A DNA stretch of 64,000 bases from QHXQ01 sp036389395 (GTDB lineage Bacteria > Acidobacteriota > Blastocatellia > Pyrinomonadales > Pyrinomonadaceae): assembly GCA_036389395.1 (NCBI GenBank), contig DASVPY010000031.1:1-64000 (forward strand), written 5' to 3'. The translations under genes and the position numbers were made by a program. Below, one piece after another: positions 59,801 through 64,000 of the stretch. Under the pieces are notes generated by a model that was not told the DNA's origin, made no database searches, and saw nothing but the letters and a program-made list of their open reading frames with translations. The stretch's first letter is position 1; each line of letters starts with the position of its first letter.

Positions 59801-62013
59801 GTGCGCTGCCACGCGCGGACGAACTCGTCCGCGAACTCGCCGCGGTTGTTGACGAACTCGATGCTCTGCGCCTGCACCGTGCCTTCCGCCACGAGCGCGC
59901 CGAGCAGGAACGCCAAATCCGGCGTGAGCGTCGCCGGCAGTTCGTGGCGCACCGTCCGCGCGCCGGCCGGGACTTGCGGGTGGAACTCGCGCAGCGAGAC
60001 CTCCGCCTCGGGCCACAGTTGCTCGCTGCGGTCGAGCACGAGATAGTCGCCGGGTTGCAACTGCCCGATCAGCTTCCACGCGAACACGGGTCGGCCTTCG
60101 TCGTCGGCGCGACACACGAGCAGCGGGTGATTAGTCGTGCCCGTGATCTCGAAGCCGTGCCGCGTCCGCACGCGCCTGACCGGGTGGACGCCGCTGTCCC
60201 ACCACTTGCTCGCCCTGTTGACCTTGCCGCCTTGCGACAGGACTTGCGCGGCGATGTTCTCGTCGCCCTCCGAGACGTGCGCAATCGGCCGCAGCCCTTT
60301 ATCCGTGACGACCAGCGTCTCGCCCGTGACGCAGTAGCGCATCGCGGCCGCCGCGTCGCCGTCAACGCTGCCAAAATTTCCTTGGCCGTCGATGAGCGGG
60401 TAGCGCATGGAGAAATCCTGGGCCATGCGGACGAGCGTGTCGTAGACGGCGGAGTCGCCGTGCGGGTGGTACTTGCCGATGCAGTTGTGGACGGCGACGC
60501 CGTGCGCGAGGAATTCGTGGCGTGCGTCGGCGATCTGCACGTCGTAGGTCTCGGCCTGCGCGCCGCGATCCGAAACGTCCGTGACCGCGAGCACGCAGTA
60601 GGTCTCCATCAAGGTCTTGAGCCGCGCGGCCAGGGGCGAGCCGATCCGCTCCAGCTTGCTCAGGAGGCCCCACGCCTCGATCTGACGGTAGGAGAGCGTC
60701 TTCTCGTGCAGGTCGTGCGCGTAGCGAATCTTCGCGCCCGTCTCGTACTTGATGCCGGCGCGGAACTTGTCGCCGCTGGCGTCGGCGTACCAGCCGCCGC
60801 CGAGGTGGTGCGCCGAGAGTTCGGCGAAGATGCACGCGCCGGGCACGCTCTCGGTCGTCGTGTTGAGCACGCGGCGGCGCGGGCCGGCGATGGCGTCGGC
60901 CGCCGTCTGCTTGCGCGCGATCCGCAGGTACGGCGCGGCGAGCTGCGCGAAGCCGGCGGCGGTCGCGCCGGTTAGTGTCAGCGTGTAGCGGGGCCGGAAA
61001 TTCTGGCCGTAGGCGCGGGTCGAGAAGTCTTCGACGGCGCGGGTGGCGTGGATGCCGCCGTCGGCCAGCATGGCTTGAAGCTGCGTGATCAGCTTTTCCG
61101 AGGTCGAGACGAGCACGGCCTCGCGCTGCCGGCCCGCGGCGCGGAAGTGGCCGTCGCCGTCGGTGAAGCCGGCGAGGAACGGCGCGTACAGGCGGCGGTC
61201 GGCCAGCACCCAAGCTGGCACTTCCTTCTGCGCGCTCGTCTGCGCGCCGGCGTCGAACGCGATGTCGAGACCGCTGAAGCGCAGCCCGTGCTGCGACTGG
61301 TGGTGCGGCTGCTGCGGCGCGCGCCGATGCCACGCGACGGCGACGCCTTGCGTGGCGCAGAAGTCGCTGACGAATTCGAGCGGCGCGCGGTCAACCATCC
61401 GCACGCCGACGCGCCGCGAGCGCCCGCGATCCGTCAGGTAGCCTTCGGCGACGAGCAGCCCGACGCTGTAGGCGGCGGCGCGTTGCGCCTCGTCCGGGTG
61501 TTCCGCCGCGAAGCCCAGCGCGCGCGGGTTCGAGACGAGCACGCGCTTGCCGGCGAGGCGGTCGGCGCGCTCCCAGCCGACGGTCAGGTCGTCGTTGAGC
61601 ACGCGGAACAGTTGCCCGTGCGTGACGGTCAGCGTGAGACCGTTCGCCAGCGTCACGTCGAGCACGGGCGCGGGCGGGTTGTGAAAGGCCGCCACGACCT
61701 CGCTCAAGTAGCCGTCCGGCAACTGGACGCGCCCGCCCGGCTCGATCTCTTCAATCGGCTTCAACCCGTGCTCGGTGTGGACGAGCGTGCCCTTAACGAA
61801 GCAGTCGCCCACGATGCGGGCGCTCTTCTTGTAGGGCTTGTTGTGTTGGTTGCCGAGTTCCTGCATGGCCCAGAGGACGCGCCGGTGGACGGGCTTGAAG
61901 CCGTCGCGCACGTCCGGCAGGGCGCGCCCGATGATGACCGACATGGCGTAGTCGAGGTACGACCGCCGCATCTCCTCTTCGATGTTGACGTAATTGTGAT
62001 CGAGTGTTTCCAT
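56815..62013 (-). CDS. gyrA: DNA gyrase subunit A containing two inteins
   Basis: A 1732-residue precursor from ATG 62013. Removing the two inteins leaves about 853 residues, the normal GyrA length. Exteins begin NIEEEMRRSYLDYAMSVIIGRALPDVRDGFKPVHRR. The catalytic tyrosine is Tyr120 of the spliced protein (AAAMRY-TEARM). The C-terminal beta-propeller carries the GyrA box QRQGRGGKG. The residues that matter for quinolones (Ser81 and Asp85 in HPHGDSAVYD) are the sensitive type. Gyrase A cuts and passes DNA to supercoil it. GGAAAGG lies 7 bases before the start. Both inteins must splice out for activity. Confidence 0.95.
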   Translation of the reverse strand: METLDHNYVNIEEEMRRSYLDYAMSVIIGRALPDVRDGFKPVHRRVLWAMQELGNQHNKPYKKSARIVGDCFVKGTLVHTEHGLKPIEEIEPGGRVQLPDGYLSEVVAAFHNPPAPVLDVTLANGLTLTVTHGQLFRVLNDDLTVGWERADRLAGKRVLVSNPRALGFAAEHPDEAQRAAAYSVGLLVAEGYLTDRGRSRRVGVRMVDRAPLEFVSDFCATQGVAVAWHRRAPQQPHHQSQHGLRFSGLDIAFDAGAQTSAQKEVPAWVLADRRLYAPFLAGFTDGDGHFRAAGRQREAVLVSTSEKLITQLQAMLADGGIHATRAVEDFSTRAYGQNFRPRYTLTLTGATAAGFAQLAAPYLRIARKQTAADAIAGPRRRVLNTTTESVPGACIFAELSAHHLGGGWYADASGDKFRAGIKYETGAKIRYAHDLHEKTLSYRQIEAWGLLSKLERIGSPLAARLKTLMETYCVLAVTDVSDRGAQAETYDVQIADARHEFLAHGVAVHNCIGKYHPHGDSAVYDTLVRMAQDFSMRYPLIDGQGNFGSVDGDAAAAMRYCVTGETLVVTDKGLRPIAHVSEGDENIAAQVLSQGGKVNRASKWWDSGVHPVRRVRTRHGFEITGTTNHPLLVCRADDEGRPVFAWKLIGQLQPGDYLVLDRSEQLWPEAEVSLREFHPQVPAGARTVRHELPATLTPDLAFLLGALVAEGTVQAQSIEFVNNRGEFADEFVRAWQRTFPTCRLHVFERKPSSYGTRPYLQMQIVSLQVVEFLQRLGLRGKSGARVVPEVVLRAPQPVVAAFLRGLFEGDGSVERSGRSLLRVSLCSQSEPLLKQVQTVLLRFGIVCSRTSDASHGRLTHRLALNGRTNIAQFAERINFVSAAKRARLQEVLTLLTGQALAKSDFIPLIAAYVRARAVRHQSWLKRHNFDRPARLRVMLPRLRAALAPADYELAASLARTNYLFDPVVSVADAGEQYVYSLRVDSACHSFVANGFVNHNTEARMARLTTQVLADIEKETVDFHPNYDESLSEPSVLPTRVPNLLLNGADGIAVGMATKIPPHNLGEIVDATVALIRKPHTREEELLKLVPGPDFPTGGFIYGRAGIRQAYTTGRGIIQMRARAGIDRIGRGSHERDAIIITEIPFQVNKARLIERMAELVNEKKLDGIADLRDESDRNGMRIVVELKRDAVPQIVLNKLYKLTPMQSSFGVINLAIVNGQPRVLTLKQMLEAFIEFRREVVRRRTEYDLRKARARAHILEGLHKAIDALDYIIPTIRNASSVDEARAWLTGKFETITQARAWKGVPADLTQAGFIAKLQKVVRRLEFSDAQAQAILDLQLRRLSALERQKILDEYEQIIKLIAELEEILANEQALRRVIVKELEEVKRDFADARRTQIVDEGVELTVEDMIADEDVAITVTNSGYIKRTPVSAYQRQGRGGKGRFGASTGKNNDYVEHLFVASTHSYIMIFTDDGQVYKLKVHELPDAPTAARGKAIVNLINIPSDRKLAGVVPVREFAEGRHVVMVTRQGVIKKTSLAEFQHIRSNGINAVNVDAGDELLDVILTDGEKQILIATHDGIAIRFNEEDVRPMGRAARGVRGIDLRKDDYVVAVCAVSKEGTERMLSVSEQGYGKQTKVSDYRLQTRGGRGVINMKTTAKTGKVVAVFAVEDESEIMIITQHGKLIRIEAGEIRKTGRSASGVRLIKTDGGDKVTSASLLDPAADEATAEALA
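59017..60333 (-). other. GyrA intein 2 (after the catalytic Tyr), with LAGLIDADG endonuclease domain
   Basis: A 439-residue insert between AAMRY and TEARM, the same site as the Mycobacterium xenopi GyrA intein. It starts with Cys (CVTGETLVVTDKGLRPI, block A). Block B is GTTNHPLLVCRADD. Two LAGLIDADG-type helices follow (LAFLLGALVAEGTV and VAAFLRGLFEGDGSV). It ends SFVANGFVNHN with the penultimate His and terminal Asn; the +1 residue is Thr. All splicing residues are present. The endonuclease domain has acidic residues at both motifs, so it may still be active. Confidence 0.95.
60484..61803 (-). other. GyrA intein 1 (after ARIVGD), with LAGLIDADG endonuclease domain
   Basis: A 440-residue insert between SARIVGD and CIGKYHPHGD. 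Block A is CFVKGTLVHTEHGLKPI, block B LTVTHGQLFRVLNDDL. LAGLIDADG-type helices are AYSVGLLVAEGYL and FLAGFTDGDGHF. The end is EFLAHGVAVHN. The extein residue after it is Cys, where most GyrA proteins have Val (VGDVIGKYHPHGD). Splicing needs Cys, Ser or Thr there, so the host residue has changed to allow it. Length and motif order match intein 2, but sequences differ clearly. Confidence 0.93.
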
Positions 62014-62239
62014 CAACTGACCTTTCCGCTACAATAGACGGCGGGCTAAGGGGCGCGGCCCGAACAGACGCGCCGCGCCCGGTCGAGCACCTCAACCCCG
62101 GCGGCCGAACGGGCCTTCACGCCGGCCTCCTGCCAGCCCAATTCTGAGTGAATCTGTACCGCACCGAGGGCAAAAATCCGGTCGGTTCAAGGTACGACAT
62201 ATTGTAGCCCGAAAGGGGCGCTCGCGCAACCGGCCGACA

Positions 62240-62280
62240 GGGGAAAAAGCCTTGATTCTACAGGGCTTTGCCCCGTTTTT
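62240..62280 (+). terminator. terminator-like hairpin upstream of the PilZ gene
   Basis: GGGGAAAAAGCC (62240-62251) pairs with GGCTTTGCCCC (62264-62274), followed by GTTTTT. It lies in the divergent spacer between gyrA and the PilZ gene, 78 bases before the latter's start, so it could attenuate the PilZ transcript or end a short leader RNA. The rest of the 340-base spacer holds no gene; TATATT at 62314-62319 may be a -10 box. Confidence 0.5.
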
Positions 62281-62357
62281 GCGGGCGCGGCCGGCGCACC
62301 CACAGGGGCACAATATATTGCGCCGCGGCGACCGACCGGCGAGGGGCAAAAGAGGCG

Positions 62358-63101
62358 ATGAAACAAGGGGCGCGCGAGCGGCGGCGGCGCGAGCGGATGC
62401 GGCTGGAACTGCCCGTGCGCGTCGCCGTGCGCGAGGGGCCGGGCGAGGAGTGGACGGAGGTCACGCGCGTCGCGGACTTGACGCCGTTCGGCGCGCGTTT
62501 TAGTCTCGCGCGACCGGTGGATCGCGGCCGGCTCGTGCACCTGACGCTGCCGCTGCCGCGGCAACTGCGCTGCTTCGATCACACCGAAGAGCAGTACCGC
62601 GTCTGGGCGCTCGTGCGGCACTGGCGGCTGACGCCGCCGCACCCCGCCACGGGGCTGCCGCGCTTCGAGCTGGGCGTCGCGTTCGTCGGCAAACACCCGC
62701 CGGCCAGTTTCCTGCGCAACCCGGCGACGCGTTACGAGATCACGGCCGACAGGCCGGGCGGCGAGATGTGGCAAGTGACCGAGCAGCGGCCCGCCCCCGG
62801 CGCGCCGGTCGAGCGCGAGACGCGGCTGACCATGCCTGTGGACGTTATCGTCGAGGTGCTGGACGAGCGCGGGCAGACGGAGGCCTCGGAGCAGACCGTG
62901 ACCGAGAACATCAGCCGCCGCGGCGCGGCCGTCTTCACCACGCTCACGGTCGCGCCGGGGCGCTTGGTGCGCGTGCGCAGCGCGCACTACACCTTGCAGG
63001 TGCTCGCCGTCGCGCGCGGCTGCCGGGCGGGCGCGGACGGCATTACGCGCCTGCACCTGGAGTTCGTGGATCGCGAATGGCCGCTGGAGCTGAGCACTTG
63101 A
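62358..63101 (+). CDS. tandem PilZ-domain protein
   Basis: A 247-residue protein of two PilZ-like halves. Half one has RERRRRERMRLELPVRVAV (c-di-GMP-binding RxxxR arginines) and VADLTPFGARFSL (D/N-x-S-x-x-G-like). Half two has LTMPVDVIVEVLDERG and TENISRRGAAVFTTLTV (NxSxxG). The second half lacks a clear RxxxR, so perhaps only one site binds c-di-GMP. ATG 62358 was chosen from the start of the first domain. The stop overlaps the next gene's TTG start (TTGA). Confidence 0.75.
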   Translation: MKQGARERRRRERMRLELPVRVAVREGPGEEWTEVTRVADLTPFGARFSLARPVDRGRLVHLTLPLPRQLRCFDHTEEQYRVWALVRHWRLTPPHPATGLPRFELGVAFVGKHPPASFLRNPATRYEITADRPGGEMWQVTEQRPAPGAPVERETRLTMPVDVIVEVLDERGQTEASEQTVTENISRRGAAVFTTLTVAPGRLVRVRSAHYTLQVLAVARGCRAGADGITRLHLEFVDREWPLELST

Positions 63102-63517
63102 GTCGGAACAGGCGCACACGCCGGTTCGTCTTCCCGCGCGCCGTGCTGCTCGTCGAGATCGAGCGGCACTGCGCCGACGACCGCTGCCGCGCGCGCAACC
63201 GCGTCGGGTTGACGAAGGCGGAGGCGCGCGCCTACCGCGGCTTCAAGTGCGTCCGCTGCGAGCGCTGGCACGAAGACGCGCTCGCCGAGCGCGACGTGCC
63301 CGACTGGTGGGAAGAGTTGACGCTGACAGACCTGCACGCACTGCGCCCGCCGACGGATGAAGGCACGTCGCACGACGCGCCCAGCGAAGTCGTGGCACGC
63401 CTCAGCGCGGCCTGGCACGACAGCGGCGCGGCCGAAACTGACGGCGATGTGAGCGAGACGAACGGCGGCGCGGTCGAGACGGACGGCGGGGGCGGGCGGG
63501 GGGCGCGCGAACTTTGA
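63098..63517 (+). CDS. small Cys-containing (possible zinc-ribbon) protein
   Basis: A 139-residue ORF whose TTG start overlaps the PilZ stop. The N-terminal half carries HCADDRCRARN and FKCVRCERWHED, two Cys pairs with spacing like a zinc ribbon, and a Trp-rich WWEEL. The C-terminal half is acidic low-complexity sequence. An internal GTG at 63143 is an alternative start. It is probably cotranscribed with the PilZ gene. No family is recognised. Confidence 0.6.
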   Translation: MSRNRRTRRFVFPRAVLLVEIERHCADDRCRARNRVGLTKAEARAYRGFKCVRCERWHEDALAERDVPDWWEELTLTDLHALRPPTDEGTSHDAPSEVVARLSAAWHDSGAAETDGDVSETNGGAVETDGGGGRGAREL

Positions 63518-64000
63518 GCGAGCCGGGTACGAGCGTCGCGCGCCGCGCGCGTGCGCGGGCGGCTCCGGGCGCGGGGGCGGACGCGTTCATGCTGCCGGAG
63601 TGGGCGCTGACGCTGCTGCGCGGCGCGGCCTACGTCCTGTTCCGCCTGCTCTGGCGCGTGCGCTACCGCGGCACGGAGCACGTCCCGCGCGCGGGCGCGC
63701 TCGTCATCGCCGCCAACCACCAGACCTACATAGACCCGTTCTGGCTCTCCGTCCCGGTCAAGCGCCCGCTGCGCTACCTGGCGTGGGACGTGAGTTTCGG
63801 CTGGCCCGTGGTCGGGCGCGTGATGCGCTGGCTCGGCGCGTGGCCGCTGCAAGTGGAGAAGGGCGACCCGCGCGCGATCCGGCGTTCGCTGCAATGGCTG
63901 CGCTCTGGCGGCGCGCTGGTCATCTTCCCCGAAGGCGGGCGCGCGGAGGCCGAGGGCGCGTTACAGGAGTTCAAGCCGGGCGCGGCGCGCATCGCGCTCG
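63514..64000 (+). CDS. PlsC-like acyltransferase, cut by window end
   Basis: The 5' 487 bases of a gene for a lysophosphatidate acyltransferase-type enzyme. AANHQTYIDPFWLS holds the catalytic His-x4-Asp, FGWPVVGRVMRWLGAWPLQ the second block, and VIFPEGGRAEAEGALQEFKPGAARIAL the FPEG block. The start is uncertain: TTG 63514 overlaps the previous stop as TTGA, while ATG 63589 begins at the more conserved part. The gene belongs to the PilZ operon. A second, longer member of this family is at 33434. Confidence 0.8.
   Translation, partial: MSEPGTSVARRARARAAPGAGADAFMLPEWALTLLRGAAYVLFRLLWRVRYRGTEHVPRAGALVIAANHQTYIDPFWLSVPVKRPLRYLAWDVSFGWPVVGRVMRWLGAWPLQVEKGDPRAIRRSLQWLRSGGALVIFPEGGRAEAEGALQEFKPGAARIAL

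Noticed and set aside
57445..60975. 1176-residue plus-strand open frame opposite gyrA
   Set aside because: It is Arg/Ala/Val-rich, has no domain and lies wholly antisense to gyrA and its inteins; such frames are expected at this GC content.
62017..62357. Possible c-di-GMP riboswitch before the PilZ gene
   Set aside because: The conserved GEMM-type core was not found; only a terminator-like hairpin is visible.

Overview
The window is very GC-rich, densely coded bacterial DNA from a Gram-negative-type cell: there is an outer-membrane beta-barrel domain, a lipoprotein and many secreted proteins. The mix of c-di-AMP (ydaO-type) riboswitches, a PrsK/PrsR-like two-component pair, DUF2339 and DUF2721 membrane proteins, carboxypeptidase-regulatory-like domains and long intergenic palindromes of CACAGAGG type fits an Acidobacteriota (Blastocatellia-like) chromosome. 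That placement is inference; no rRNA or tRNA gene is present to confirm it.

Layout. 0-1.1 kb: right end of an IS5-family element that has beheaded a methyltransferase gene. 1.2-6 kb: a potassium-homeostasis block (c-di-AMP riboswitch with terminator, KimA-like importer, small membrane protein, truncated KdpD-like kinase, KdpE-like regulator), followed by a second c-di-AMP riboswitch that has no gene downstream. 6-12 kb: secreted or surface proteins on the minus strand (M14 carboxypeptidase, a separate prodomain-like protein, a sialidase-like propeller with an outer-membrane barrel, an SNase-like protein). 12.5-21.8 kb: a tightly coupled minus-strand operon of unknown system type (DUF4407 membrane protein, two-helix membrane protein, SPFH-like protein, HerA/VirB4-like ATPase, PD-(D/E)XK nuclease-like protein, YbjN-like protein) with a divergent 775-residue helical-repeat gene. 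It abuts a 5' remnant of an RNA ligase gene, as if it were inserted there. This is the best candidate for an undescribed system.

22-45 kb: subtilisin-like protease with four Ig repeats, large lipoprotein, DUF2721 protein, a Gly/Ala/Lys-rich basic protein with a probable frameshift, GntR regulator, PlsC-like acyltransferase, DUF2339 protein, secreted and SRPBCC proteins, Mpo1-like protein, aldo/keto reductase, aromatic amino acid decarboxylase-like enzyme and an inositol-monophosphatase-family enzyme. 45.4-50.1 kb: a PrsK-like kinase and PrsR-like sigma-54 activator, then a consensus -24/-12 promoter with an upstream inverted repeat driving a single-domain response regulator that resembles PrsR's own receiver. 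50.3-56.7 kb: SbcD-like nuclease flanked by repeat clusters, Lon-N-domain protein, fused MoaD-MoaE, DUF2804-like protein, M15 peptidase, a 21-bp minisatellite ORF and an Fn3-like protein. 56.8-62 kb: gyrA interrupted by two inteins with LAGLIDADG-type domains, the second directly after the catalytic tyrosine. 62.3-64 kb: tandem-PilZ protein, small Cys-containing protein and a PlsC-like acyltransferase cut by the window end.
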